Counted from the stretch's first letter, positions 53,505-62,929 are shown. The stretch is 64,000 nt of DNA from Flammeovirgaceae bacterium (GCA_027487845.1 JAIYCV010000042.1:186001-250000), one strand, 5' to 3'. Notes: generated by a model from the letters alone, not told the origin. Translations and numbers: made by a program.

Positions 53505-54521
53505 TCAAAACTCCTTTTTAAGACCACCTGACAACTTAGAGTTTTGATTACTGTACTTTAAATAAAGGTTTAAAAGGGCGTATGCTAAGGTTGGAAATTT
53601 CATTAACACATTGTACAAAAAACATTTTATTTTGAACAAAACATTAGGGTTCCGTGATAAATAGCTTTTATTCAAAATTCTATACTTAAATCTCAGATTT
53701 TTTATATCTCCTTTCACCCTCCATTCAGCCAATAGTGCATACACTATTGATTCTACTCTTATCCAATGTTTTGATGAATCAATCAAGATCTTTTCGTTTA
53801 TTAGAAGTCTACTTTTATATGGCAGTGGTAGGTTGACGAGGATCGACATTCCATTTGCAATTACCACAGGAGACCCTATATTTTCTATGGGGGTATTTGC
53901 GCTATCATTCTTAACAATCTGTTTACTGGAATACATACAACGCTTTTCATTGCCAAGAGACATTGCTAACACCACAAATTGGGGGGCGCATGAATATTGA
54001 AAATACATGGCATATCCTATATTCTCTATTATATGCGGCATATAATAAATATTAGATGAAATAAAAATAGAGGCTGCAAAGGAATCCATCTTCTGCAAAT
54101 AATCATCAAGGCCGTCAGAATATACAGAATTTTTTCTTTGAGGGTGAAGTTTATCTTCGCAGTAGTAATTGATATGTGTTATATTTTTGTTACTCTGGAG
54201 ATCATAGAAAATCGTTTCTACAGCATTAGGTTTCGGAATATCATCATCGCCCAAAATCCATAACCATTCCGTTTCACAGTACTCGATGCACCTTAAAATA
54301 TTGGCATTGCCTCCAATATTAACTTTATTCCGTTCAACCTTGATATGAAGAGACGGATAAGTATCCAATAATTCCGTCAACGTTTCTTTAATCGGAACGT
54401 CAGAACAATTATCAATTATGAGCACATTACATTGTTCCGTGATTTGGGGTAAAAGGAATTGTATATTCCTCTTTAATATTTCATTTCTATTGAAAGTCGG
54501 GATGGCAATTGTTAATTTCAT
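53505..54521 (-). CDS. Family 2 glycosyltransferase, 338 aa
   Basis: N-terminal KLTIAIPTFNRNEILKRNIQ, NVLIIDNCSD, and the metal-binding WILGDDDIPKPNAVE (D-D-D) form a clear GT-A domain over the first ~120 residues. The rest is an acceptor-specific C-terminal region without membrane helices. Inverting transfer from a nucleotide sugar on the cytoplasmic side is expected. It lies 16 bases downstream of the flippase gene. Confidence 0.92.
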   Translation of the reverse strand: MKLTIAIPTFNRNEILKRNIQFLLPQITEQCNVLIIDNCSDVPIKETLTELLDTYPSLHIKVERNKVNIGGNANILRCIEYCETEWLWILGDDDIPKPNAVETIFYDLQSNKNITHINYYCEDKLHPQRKNSVYSDGLDDYLQKMDSFAASIFISSNIYYMPHIIENIGYAMYFQYSCAPQFVVLAMSLGNEKRCMYSSKQIVKNDSANTPIENIGSPVVIANGMSILVNLPLPYKSRLLINEKILIDSSKHWIRVESIVYALLAEWRVKGDIKNLRFKYRILNKSYLSRNPNVLFKIKCFLYNVLMKFPTLAYALLNLYLKYSNQNSKLSGGLKKEF

Positions 54522-54537
54522 AATGGTTAACTATGTT

Positions 54538-55920
54538 CTAAGGACTAACTTTAACAGAATGCCATAATTTTCTTTTAGTATAAAAAATGTAAGTAACCCA
54601 AGTAAGCCCAATCAAAAAGGTTGAAATAAAATTTGAAATAATTATACCCCCAATCCCAAACCATATTGCAGAAAAGTAAGTTAAAATGAAAGTGATTATT
54701 GCTCCTATCACTGAATTTAACAAAAGAGGTTCCATTTTATGAGCACGTAAATAAGAAGCCATCGAAAAAATTAGCTGATTTGTAATTGTGGTAAGGCCTG
54801 CGAATATAACCCACTTTACAGGAAGGAATCTACCCCCTAATTCACTAAAGAGGTGAAAATAATCATACTGGATTAGACCAAGGATAGTCACAAATGAAAC
54901 GACTCCAATAGTAATCAATAAAAAAGACTGTTTCATGGCCTTAAAAAACAACAAATCAAGTTCCTTATAGTTTTTACGTGCTATCAATACGGAAAACGTA
55001 GGGACTTTTGTACTTACCCAGGCCATGGCAATAACGGATATACCATTAAATGCCGTTATTGTTATTCCCATTTGTCCAGCGATGACTGACCCTTGAAGTG
55101 CAAAAACAATTGGATTTACAATTTGAAAGATAAAATATCCACTTAACCAACTTAATGCAATCCTCCATTGAAAAGGAAAGATCTCCTTTTTCCAGCTGAT
55201 TTGTATAAACCTATCGAAACTATCCCATATTTTACTTAACAGGCGCCTAAATTGATTTGTGCATATCCAAAAAAATAAAGTGATAAAATTACTAAGAGCA
55301 AATAGACCAAGACTCATTAAACCTAAATCAAAGCCAATGCTCATGAAGAGCACCGTGTACGAAATGACGCTCTGAAGCGTTCTGAATTTGGCAACTTCTT
55401 TAACTTTATTAAGACCTTCCAGAAACGGAATATAGGAAGACACGAAAAGATTCAGAGAAGTTGCCAACATGAGTAAAATCCAAGGGATTTGCCACGACAC
55501 GTTTAAACTCAAATCGCTAAAGGCGTTAAAAAAAACAAAACCACCGAGCGTAACTAGGCCGAATAACAGTACAGCACCCCAAGCATACCATTTCAGAATA
55601 AATCGAAATAAAGAGGCAATCCTGGCAATGTTTGTTGTCTCGCCAATTATTTCACTACTAGGTGTTAGAGAAGTAAAGGCAAATTCATGGGCCACAAATT
55701 GAGTAATCACCATTGAAAGCCCCAATTCAAAAAAGACCTGCAATGCAGCTATACTACTGAATGTATAATAATATCCCTGTTCTTCTTTTGTTAAATACTT
55801 GGAAATAAGGTACATCACTAACAAGCTACCTACAGCTTGTACAACTCTATTAGAAACACTAAAAGCTATTGACCAGTCTATTCCAAACTTATGAAGAAGA
55901 TTTCTCAAGACCCTTTTCAA
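54538..55920 (-). CDS. Polysaccharide flippase (Wzx/MATE-like), 460 aa
   Basis: Twelve to fourteen hydrophobic helices beginning SIAFSVSNRVVQAVGSLLVM and VMYLISKYLTKEEQGYYYTF, the usual start of Wzx-type exporters. It would flip lipid-linked repeat units across the inner membrane. It starts at TTG 55920, which overlaps the stop of the NeuB-like gene (TTGA); no ATG is close. Sequence is divergent, as normal for this family. Confidence 0.82.
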   Translation of the reverse strand: MKRVLRNLLHKFGIDWSIAFSVSNRVVQAVGSLLVMYLISKYLTKEEQGYYYTFSSIAALQVFFELGLSMVITQFVAHEFAFTSLTPSSEIIGETTNIARIASLFRFILKWYAWGAVLLFGLVTLGGFVFFNAFSDLSLNVSWQIPWILLMLATSLNLFVSSYIPFLEGLNKVKEVAKFRTLQSVISYTVLFMSIGFDLGLMSLGLFALSNFITLFFWICTNQFRRLLSKIWDSFDRFIQISWKKEIFPFQWRIALSWLSGYFIFQIVNPIVFALQGSVIAGQMGITITAFNGISVIAMAWVSTKVPTFSVLIARKNYKELDLLFFKAMKQSFLLITIGVVSFVTILGLIQYDYFHLFSELGGRFLPVKWVIFAGLTTITNQLIFSMASYLRAHKMEPLLLNSVIGAIITFILTYFSAIWFGIGGIIISNFISTFLIGLTWVTYIFYTKRKLWHSVKVSP

Positions 55921-57011
55921 ATCCCTCTGTCATAAATGAGCTTCCTTAAGGAATCAATTTTGGCATACGGAGAATCAATATAATCTATAAGGATCATTCC
56001 GTCCTTTGGAACGTCTTGTGTGAAAATCTCGCCATTTTTTAATTCACGTACAGATAATTGACCTTTGTGTAGGGGCACTGCCAAATAAAAATAATCCTCA
56101 AATTCCTCGTTTCTTACAATATGCCCTTTAGGGATCTCTTTTTTAGCATAGACTCCTCTAACAAGAGCATCCAAATACTTTATTTCTTTTTCAGGGTTGA
56201 TCCTTTTCCTATCAGATGGGCCACCACACATCTCAATAGCTTTTTTATAAGCTTTAAACCAAGTATCAACCTGAGCTGATGTTGAATTATATCTCGGCAT
56301 CTCATAGCCCTCTTTTGGGCTATCAATATGACGCTCAAATGTTCTTGCGCCTTTCGCATATGCCATCATGATTGAACTAGACCAATCGTGATATTCATGC
56401 GTTGAAAGGCCAACCACAATGCCAGGATATCGGTTTCTAATAAAATCAATTTGATTGAGTTCTAATTCATAATCCTCAGATGGATATACCGACACACAGT
56501 GATTTAAAGCAATTGGAATGTTTCTGTTTTGAAAAAACTTTACAACATCATCCATATCTTTTAAAGATGACCCTCCACTGGAAAGAATAACAGGTTTCTT
56601 GGTTTTGGCTATTTTCTCCAGTAATGGCCAATCGTTTATATCAGAACTTGCAATTTTGATGATTGGCAAATTGAATTCCTGACACAGATCAACGGAAGCC
56701 TCGTCAAAAGGTGTTGACATGGGAATGCATCCCGAATCAACAATTTTGTCAATCAGAATTTTATATTCTGCTTTAGTAAGTTTCTTTTCAGTGGTTTTCT
56801 TTATGTATTTGATATCCTTATTATCCTTGTACTCAGGATGGACAAAGGAGTCCATATCTCTGAATTGAAGCTTGATAGCTGCTTTCACGTTATTAAAGCG
56901 TATGACCTGGGAAAACTCTTCAATCATCTCTATTCCCCGTTTCACATCCCCCAAGTGGTTGTTCGCCAGTTCTAACACAAACAGGTCTTCAAATATGCTA
57001 TTGTTGATCAT
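55917..57011 (-). CDS. NeuB-like nonulosonate (sialic-acid-type) synthase, 364 aa
   Basis: N-terminal TIM barrel (about 1-285) of the NeuB family: LANNHLGDVKRGIEMI, MSTPFDEASVDLC, IKIASSDINDWPLLEKIA, ILSSGG and LNHCVSVYPSEDYELELN. A C-terminal SAF/antifreeze-like domain (about 295-364) includes RGVYAKKEIPKGHIV. The enzyme joins PEP to an amino- or hydroxy-hexose to give a nine-carbon sugar acid. Some usually conserved positions differ (GLSTHEYHDW in place of the VGxSDHT motif, and no DHxxS), so the substrate may be unusual. It is followed by a HAD hydrolase gene upstream in the transcript. No CMP-sugar synthetase is seen within the window. Confidence 0.88.
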   Translation of the reverse strand: MINNSIFEDLFVLELANNHLGDVKRGIEMIEEFSQVIRFNNVKAAIKLQFRDMDSFVHPEYKDNKDIKYIKKTTEKKLTKAEYKILIDKIVDSGCIPMSTPFDEASVDLCQEFNLPIIKIASSDINDWPLLEKIAKTKKPVILSSGGSSLKDMDDVVKFFQNRNIPIALNHCVSVYPSEDYELELNQIDFIRNRYPGIVVGLSTHEYHDWSSSIMMAYAKGARTFERHIDSPKEGYEMPRYNSTSAQVDTWFKAYKKAIEMCGGPSDRKRINPEKEIKYLDALVRGVYAKKEIPKGHIVRNEEFEDYFYLAVPLHKGQLSVRELKNGEIFTQDVPKDGMILIDYIDSPYAKIDSLRKLIYDRGI

Positions 57012-57013
57012 CG

Positions 57014-57664
57014 TTATTGGATTTTACTTTGCAATTGACTTATATTATGTACAATAAATGTTGGGTTCGCCTTTTTCAGATTTTCAATACTATCATATCC
57101 GCCTGAAACAGAAATTGAATCGATTTGGTTGGCTTGCGCTGCAATCACATCATGCCTCGTATCGCCAATCATAACTGTTTTTGTTAGACGCATGTGATGC
57201 GCTTCAATGAGATATTGGATGAGTTCACTTTTAGAAAGTCTTTTATCTTCGAATTTATCCGGGCTAACTATCTCTTTGAAGAAATTAACCCTCATCTTTT
57301 CCAGGATTCTTAAAGTAGGTTTGTACGCCTTATTGGTCACCAAAAAAAGATGCTTATTTAAATTAACTAGTTGAGATAAAAGTTGAACGGATCCCTCCAT
57401 TTCTCTTGTTAATTCATAAGAAGAATTATCATACCTATTTCGAAATTCCTTGATAATCTCCTGCTTGTTATTTTCATCTAAGTCAGGAGTTAGTTCTTCT
57501 ATCATTTCAATTAAGGGAGGGCCTATTTGATTTCTGGTGACAAGTACACGTCTATTTAAAATAGTCTGATATGAGTTTTCCAACGACAACTTAATGTCGC
57601 CAAAAGAATCTATGAGCGTTCCATCTAAATCAAAAAGAAAATTGCTGTATTTGCCTATATTCAA
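57014..57664 (-). CDS. HAD-family phosphatase (phosphoglycolate-phosphatase-like), 216 aa
   Basis: HAD motif I NFLFDLDGTLIDSFGDI (about 8-24, nucleophile Asp), a helical C1 cap, motif II/III area LFLVTNKAYKP and motif IV VMIGDTRHDVIAAQAN. It starts at TTG 57664. Two bases separate it from the NeuB-like gene. Paired with a NeuB homologue it could remove a 9-phosphate as in the phosphorylated sialic-acid/KDN routes, or act on another sugar phosphate of the cluster. Confidence 0.92.
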   Translation of the reverse strand: MNIGKYSNFLFDLDGTLIDSFGDIKLSLENSYQTILNRRVLVTRNQIGPPLIEMIEELTPDLDENNKQEIIKEFRNRYDNSSYELTREMEGSVQLLSQLVNLNKHLFLVTNKAYKPTLRILEKMRVNFFKEIVSPDKFEDKRLSKSELIQYLIEAHHMRLTKTVMIGDTRHDVIAAQANQIDSISVSGGYDSIENLKKANPTFIVHNISQLQSKIQ

Positions 57665-57727
57665 ACGTAATCCCAGTATTAAATTTGGGAGAGCAAATTT
57701 AGCGATAAATCCTTCAAAAAAAACCTT

Positions 57728-58855
57728 TTACCCTTCTCGGGGAATTGCATACAAAACCAGATCAAATCCACTATTTCCATGTGACCTAATATAAAACTTA
57801 TAGTTAAGGTCCCATGACTTAATCAGCAATGGTATCTCCCATAAATGCTGAGGAGTGTGGTAAAGGCAAATGCCTAATCGTGGACGAAATTCGTTTATCG
57901 TTGCCCGGGCACCAAGAAGACCATCTATTTCCGCTCCCTCAATGTCCATTTTAATAAAATTGGGCCTAAAGTTTGGTATAATATGATCTATTGCAACTCC
58001 TAAAATCGTGTTTGTCCCTATTTCATTTACGCTACTAGCCTCTGTGCTTTCAGAATTAAATTTGAGGTACTCTGTCTTAGACCAAACGGCACAAGGGAAA
58101 AGATAATTTTCCTCTGCGATCCTCCCACGATTTTTCTTACTAAACTCTACCAATTTATTAAAATTCAAAAGATCCGGTTCAAATGAAGCAACGGCTTCAC
58201 AACGAACGCCTAATTTTTGCATTGCTAATAAGGTGTCGCCATCGTATGCACCTCCGTCAATAAATCTTAACTGTTCTGAGGTTCTCTCTAAAGTTTTCGA
58301 GAAATATTGTGTATCAAGTCCTTCTGGTTCGATCAAAAAATCCGCATCTCCCGTAAGTCTATATTTCAAATTCGACTCAAGGATCAACTTACTTTCCTTA
58401 TCCTCCAGCAGGTGTTTAATCTCTTCAATTTGATCGATGTAACTTTTGTATTTGTCAATATTTCCAAGCCAGAATTTGTCGCCTAATTGATCTGAGAAGA
58501 AATGATGGAACTGAACGAAACTTATAACTTGTCCAAAGCCTTGTTCTTTTAGTAAACTAACAATTGGCACTAGATTGACATCCCTATTAAAAACTGCAGC
58601 AATTGCGAGACATTCACTTTTAAGCGCTTTCGGAAGCGCGTTTTCTTCTGGATGGAGAACCGGAATTCCTCCTACAAACAGTCCTTTAGAAGCCGAGCGA
58701 TCAATAAACGCCACCACCTCATGGTTAGAATGTTTTTTTAAAATCTTTAATACTTCTCTACCCATATTTCCAGCCCCGTATATTACAACTTTAGAAAAGT
58801 TGTGTATCGAACCAACTGGATAACTTGTTGATTTTATTAGTTCTTTAAGTTTCAT
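57728..58855 (-). CDS. FkbM-family methyltransferase with N-terminal Rossmann-like domain, 375 aa
   Basis: Residues about 22-105 form a nucleotide-binding-like domain (VVIYGAGNMGREVLKILKKH) of the type found in sugar-modifying proteins. Residues about 190-375 are the FkbM SAM methyltransferase: FIDGGAYDGDTLLAM, SFEPDLLNFNKLVEF, FIKMDIEGAEIDGLLGA. The enzyme probably O-methylates a sugar of the repeat unit. The GxGxxG domain may bind NAD or a nucleotide sugar. A 63-base gap separates it from the HAD gene. Confidence 0.92.
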   Translation of the reverse strand: MKLKELIKSTSYPVGSIHNFSKVVIYGAGNMGREVLKILKKHSNHEVVAFIDRSASKGLFVGGIPVLHPEENALPKALKSECLAIAAVFNRDVNLVPIVSLLKEQGFGQVISFVQFHHFFSDQLGDKFWLGNIDKYKSYIDQIEEIKHLLEDKESKLILESNLKYRLTGDADFLIEPEGLDTQYFSKTLERTSEQLRFIDGGAYDGDTLLAMQKLGVRCEAVASFEPDLLNFNKLVEFSKKNRGRIAEENYLFPCAVWSKTEYLKFNSESTEASSVNEIGTNTILGVAIDHIIPNFRPNFIKMDIEGAEIDGLLGARATINEFRPRLGICLYHTPQHLWEIPLLIKSWDLNYKFYIRSHGNSGFDLVLYAIPREG

Positions 58856-58859
58856 AAAT

Positions 58860-60665
58860 CTAAAATTGCTTAGCTGGAATCAACAGATTACTCAACAACT
58901 CTTCCTTTTCCAGGAAAGGGAACATATCTTCCAATGGAGCTGAGACCATTTTTCCATCGGGAAGTTTTTTCGAACTTAATTTTGGTTCGAATAATTGCTC
59001 CACATCCAACACCACATCACACAATACCGGTCCGGGTGTTTCAAGTATCTCGTTCAATTGTTTTTCAAAATTCACGCCTTCAATTCGAAAAGTCTTTAAT
59101 CCATAAGCATTTCCAATCTTCACCATATCAGGAAACGAAACACCCGACTCAGGACTGCTGCCAACCGAAAGACCGAAGAAACTTTTTTGTGTAGATTTGA
59201 TAGACAAATACCCATCATTATTCAACACAAAAATCTTGATGGGCAGGTTATGATGAACCACGGTTTGTAGTTCCTGAATGTTCATCTGAATACTGCCATC
59301 ACCCGCCATGCAAATGATTCGTTTGTCGGGCGCAGCAAAGGAAGCTCCAATCGCAGCTGGCAAATCAAACCCCATGGACGCGGAACCTGAATTGCTGAAT
59401 AGGCGCTGTCCCTTTTTTATTTGCGAAGTCTGGAAGGTAACAATACACGCGGTGGCATCTCCGCAGACAATTACATCATCTTTTGTTAGGTTGTTTTGTA
59501 ATGTATGAATGAAGTAATAAGGGTTTAACGGGTTTTGTGGATCCTGATGCTTTTGCTGAAGCACCGGATACTTCAACAAACGTTCCTTGCACCACTTAAC
59601 CCAAGAAGCAAACTTTTTTGCCTGGTAATCCGACTTGTCTATTTGTCTTTCAAGTTCCTCCAGAAAGAGTTTTGCATCACAATGAATAGGAAGATCCAGA
59701 TTCATGGTCGGCTTTTTTAGCTCGGCCTCATCTGCATCCACTTGTATTTTATAGGCATGTCTTGCAAAATTTTCCCAGTTATAACTTACCTGTCTGATCG
59801 GCATTCTGCTACCGACCATAAGAACCAAATCGCTATTTTGAACAGTGAAATTACCCCCCCTGTCTCCAATACTACCTTGCTTGCCGCAATAACATGGATG
59901 ATCAGATTCTATAATATCGTGTGACCATGAAGTTGTAACAGGAATTTTAAGTTTGTTCACCACTCGTTCAAAAACATCCATAGCACCGGCTAGCCGTATA
60001 CCTGTGCTTCCAATAATAGACGGCCTCTCGGCCGTTCTAATTTTATCAAGAACCTGTTTACAAAGGTCAGGTAAGTTCTTTATATACGAAGGGGCGTCCT
60101 CTTTCGGGTCATAGTCTTTCAAGGTTAACTCATCGATCAGACTTCCCTGAACGTCTACCGGAACATCAATCCAACACGGACCAGGGCGGCCCGAAGTTGC
60201 AATAGTCAATGCTTTTTTTAGCACATATTTTATCTCATTGGGATCGGTCACCATTACAGAGTACTTGGTGATCCCCCTCACCATGGAAATAATATCTACT
60301 TCCTGGTCACCTAGTTGTCTCAGTCCCGGAATATTGTGAGAAGATAGAAGTGTTTCTCTTTTTACCTGGCCTGAAATAATCAACATCGGTATGGAATCTG
60401 TAAAAGCCCCGAATACGCCATTCAATGCATTTATTCCACCGGGACCAGTGGTGACATTCACCACCCCAATATTCCCTGCAGTACGAGCATATCCTTCGGC
60501 CGCAATAGCGGAAGCTTGTTCGTGATGGTTACATACATACGTTATTCGCTTCTCACGTCCAATAGCATCATTGAGGTGCATGGCCCCACCGCCTGTCACA
60601 AGAAAGACATGTCTTACTCCAACATCAGCAAGCGTTCTAAAAATAAAATCTGATACCTTTATCAT
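58860..60665 (-). CDS. Thiamin-diphosphate-dependent enzyme, acetolactate-synthase-like, 601 aa
   Basis: Three-domain TPP fold. The N-terminal PYR domain carries the catalytic Glu (CNHHEQASAIAAEGYAR, about 45-61) and GPGGINALNGVFGAFTDSIP. The central domain has SIIGSTGIRLAGAMDVF. The C-terminal PP domain has the TPP motif CMAGDGSIQMNIQEL plus NNDGYLSI. Pyruvate decarboxylation with transfer of a two-carbon unit is the ancestral chemistry. In surface-sugar clusters beside E1-type dehydratases, YerE is a known member that adds acetyl to a CDP-3,6-dideoxy-4-keto sugar. A true acetolactate synthase would usually have an ilvN-type regulatory subunit next to it; none is present. It is four bases from the following FkbM gene. 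Confidence 0.92.
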   Translation of the reverse strand: MIKVSDFIFRTLADVGVRHVFLVTGGGAMHLNDAIGREKRITYVCNHHEQASAIAAEGYARTAGNIGVVNVTTGPGGINALNGVFGAFTDSIPMLIISGQVKRETLLSSHNIPGLRQLGDQEVDIISMVRGITKYSVMVTDPNEIKYVLKKALTIATSGRPGPCWIDVPVDVQGSLIDELTLKDYDPKEDAPSYIKNLPDLCKQVLDKIRTAERPSIIGSTGIRLAGAMDVFERVVNKLKIPVTTSWSHDIIESDHPCYCGKQGSIGDRGGNFTVQNSDLVLMVGSRMPIRQVSYNWENFARHAYKIQVDADEAELKKPTMNLDLPIHCDAKLFLEELERQIDKSDYQAKKFASWVKWCKERLLKYPVLQQKHQDPQNPLNPYYFIHTLQNNLTKDDVIVCGDATACIVTFQTSQIKKGQRLFSNSGSASMGFDLPAAIGASFAAPDKRIICMAGDGSIQMNIQELQTVVHHNLPIKIFVLNNDGYLSIKSTQKSFFGLSVGSSPESGVSFPDMVKIGNAYGLKTFRIEGVNFEKQLNEILETPGPVLCDVVLDVEQLFEPKLSSKKLPDGKMVSAPLEDMFPFLEKEELLSNLLIPAKQF

Positions 60666-60669
60666 AAGC

Positions 60670-61890
60670 TTAAACTATTAAACAGTCTTTTAATCCGTAA
60701 GTTGGATTTGTTAAATGATACTTCTCCTTGATATCCCTTCGAATAGGTGTTTCATGAATGGTGGAGGTAATTAATATTTTTATCTGAGGATCAACATCAA
60801 CAAGTTGAGATGGATGCTTAACTAAAATGTTTTGAATTGACTTATTAGTGAGAATTGGATTTGAATCAACAAAATTAAGTATGCTTAAAGATCTTAGTTC
60901 GGACATAGCTAATAATTTCATGGTCAATTGTCCTGTCCCCCAAACGAAAATATCTTCTCCCTTTTTGAAGTTCTTTTTCAGGAAAGAATTAATATTATCT
61001 ATTACCATCTGTGATTTTGCGATGTAGTCACTGGTCTTTTCTTCTATTTCATTGTCAACTGCAAAATCGAAAGAAGTACTTGGCTCAACCTTCTGGTAAA
61101 ATGCATAAAGAGCAGGATATGGCACTGATGGAGCAGATTCAATAGTTTTAAAATCTCCTTTTATTTTTTTGAATCCAGAGGTTTCAAAGAGGTTATCAAG
61201 TGAAACTTTTGTAAAGTGGTTTATATGCTCCGTGTTGAAATCTTGAAAAGGAGAAGTAATAAAGTCCACATATCGTGCTGCGTCTGGTACTTCGATATAC
61301 AAATGCCCGTTTTCATTTAGAAACCTACTTACCGTATTTATACAACCTTTAAGGTCTAAAATATGCTCCATCACATGTGACAAGATAATCAGATCAAATT
61401 TTCCGAGTGAATCAGGCATATCAAAAAGGCTTGCCTTATGTGCCTCAATAGATAGCTGGTTGGTAATGTAGTTAACACAAGCGGCTGAGGGATCAACACC
61501 AACAACCTTTAAAAATCCAAGTTTTTTTATTTCCTTCAAAATGCCACCATTGGCGCAGCCCACGTCCAAAATCCTGAGAGACTTATCTGAAAATGTCTTC
61601 TCTATCAGGCCTGCGACTGCCTCCATCCTTATCGAATCGAAACTTGCCTCTCCGCCTCCAGTACTGGTATGATTATCTTCATATTTTGAGAAATCAGAAT
61701 AGTACACATCATAATCATGCTGGGTCACTGCTGAATCTGCAAATAGAAATTTACACCTCTTGCAAAGAACTACATCATATCCATCTCTTAGTGGGTGTTT
61801 ACCCGGCAAAATAAATTTTTGATTGTGCAAAAATAAGCCTTCCTCAAATCCACAAACTGGACAAGTTCTTTGGAGCGTTTTCATTTTCAT
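60670..61890 (-). CDS. Sugar C-methyltransferase-like SAM-dependent methyltransferase, 406 aa
   Basis: N-terminal zinc-ribbon-like region CPVCGFEEG (about 10-18) with VLCKRCKFLF (about 41-50), the mark of the NDP-hexose C-methyltransferase family. SAM domain with ILDVGCANGGILKEI (about 107-121) and LIILSHVMEHILDL. The C-terminal domain (about 300-406) has VWGTGQLTMKLLAM and a Rossmann-like end. Members such as TylC3 add a methyl to C-3 of deoxyhexoses. It is four bases from the TPP gene. The activity is an inference from domain architecture. Confidence 0.87.
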   Translation of the reverse strand: MKMKTLQRTCPVCGFEEGLFLHNQKFILPGKHPLRDGYDVVLCKRCKFLFADSAVTQHDYDVYYSDFSKYEDNHTSTGGGEASFDSIRMEAVAGLIEKTFSDKSLRILDVGCANGGILKEIKKLGFLKVVGVDPSAACVNYITNQLSIEAHKASLFDMPDSLGKFDLIILSHVMEHILDLKGCINTVSRFLNENGHLYIEVPDAARYVDFITSPFQDFNTEHINHFTKVSLDNLFETSGFKKIKGDFKTIESAPSVPYPALYAFYQKVEPSTSFDFAVDNEIEEKTSDYIAKSQMVIDNINSFLKKNFKKGEDIFVWGTGQLTMKLLAMSELRSLSILNFVDSNPILTNKSIQNILVKHPSQLVDVDPQIKILITSTIHETPIRRDIKEKYHLTNPTYGLKDCLIV

Positions 61891-62924
61891 TTATTTGAAT
61901 TCCACTTTATTGTTCTCCTTATGCTTTCCGTTAAATCAAAGTTAACAGACAAGCCTAATTCATTCCTTGCCCTATCAATCGAAGGGACATATTGCTCTTT
62001 TTCTTTTTGCGGATCTGGCTTTTGGCGAACGATATATTCCACTTTTTTATCCATAAAGCAATGAGATACATTTTTTGCCAATTCTTCGATGCTAACTGCT
62101 TTATCCGATCCGACATTATACGCTCTTTTTGACTCGCCTTTAACCAGCATGGTAAGTAGCCAAATCACAAGGTCACCACTATAAAGATAAGACCGCATAG
62201 GAGTTCCATCTCCCTTTATTTCAATTGTCTTTCCTGCCAATCCATCGCGGATGAAATTTCCAATTGCAAAATGTATATTGAGATTTAAATAGGGCCCCAC
62301 AAAGGCAAAGCACCTGGCAATTGGGATTTCTATTCCAAATTTATCTGCGTATACTGAACACATAAGTTCAGCCAGTCGTTTGCTCTCCGCATAAACATTC
62401 TTTGAGTTAAGAGTGTCCGGGCCGTTCATATATTGCTCTGAGGCCAACGGAACAGATTGTTTTCCATACACTGCACCGGAGCTAATGAACAAAACTTTTT
62501 TTGCGACACAGTTACGTGAAAATTCCAAAACCCTTCTTGTCCCCTCTACAATGGTGTCCATCATTTCAAATGGATTAGAATTATTCAAATGCTCGCTCGC
62601 TTCCGTTGCTGCGTGAATAATAAAGTCGAATTTCTGATTGGGTAATGCAAAGTTTTTTACATTCCCTTCTACATAATGAATAATTCCAGTATTGAAAAGC
62701 TGTGGAAATTGCGTTTCAAAATTTGACACATTTCTGGTTAAGACTGTGAGTTCAAGATTAAGTGAAAGCATTCTACTGGCATACACCAACGCCTCAAGCA
62801 ACCATTTTCCAAAAAAACCAGTTCCGCCCGTTATAAAAATTCTCTTACCCCTTAACTGACTCCATACAAAGGGATCCATCAGTCTGATAATGTCTTCGAG
62901 ATCATCTTTCAGAGGGTTGTTCAC
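61887..62924 (-). CDS. NAD-dependent sugar epimerase/dehydratase (extended SDR), 345 aa
   Basis: NAD-binding GxxGxxG in IFITGGTGFFGKWLLEAL (about 28-45), catalytic Ser/Tyr/Lys region FISSGAVYG and YAESKRLAEL (YxxxK), and the C-terminal NVGSDKAVSIEELAKNV. The start is GTG 62924. Its stop overlaps the methyltransferase ATG by four bases. Beside an E1 dehydratase it may serve as the 4-keto reductase (as in abequose/paratose synthases), or act as a dTDP/CDP-sugar epimerase. Confidence 0.9.
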   Translation of the reverse strand: MNNPLKDDLEDIIRLMDPFVWSQLRGKRIFITGGTGFFGKWLLEALVYASRMLSLNLELTVLTRNVSNFETQFPQLFNTGIIHYVEGNVKNFALPNQKFDFIIHAATEASEHLNNSNPFEMMDTIVEGTRRVLEFSRNCVAKKVLFISSGAVYGKQSVPLASEQYMNGPDTLNSKNVYAESKRLAELMCSVYADKFGIEIPIARCFAFVGPYLNLNIHFAIGNFIRDGLAGKTIEIKGDGTPMRSYLYSGDLVIWLLTMLVKGESKRAYNVGSDKAVSIEELAKNVSHCFMDKKVEYIVRQKPDPQKEKEQYVPSIDRARNELGLSVNFDLTESIRRTIKWNSNK

Positions 62925-62929
62925 TCGGA

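Noticed and set aside
58860-60665. Assignment of the TPP enzyme as ilvB (branched-chain amino acid synthesis)
   Set aside because: There is no ilvN, ilvC or ilvD nearby, and it sits inside a glycan cluster next to an E1 dehydratase.
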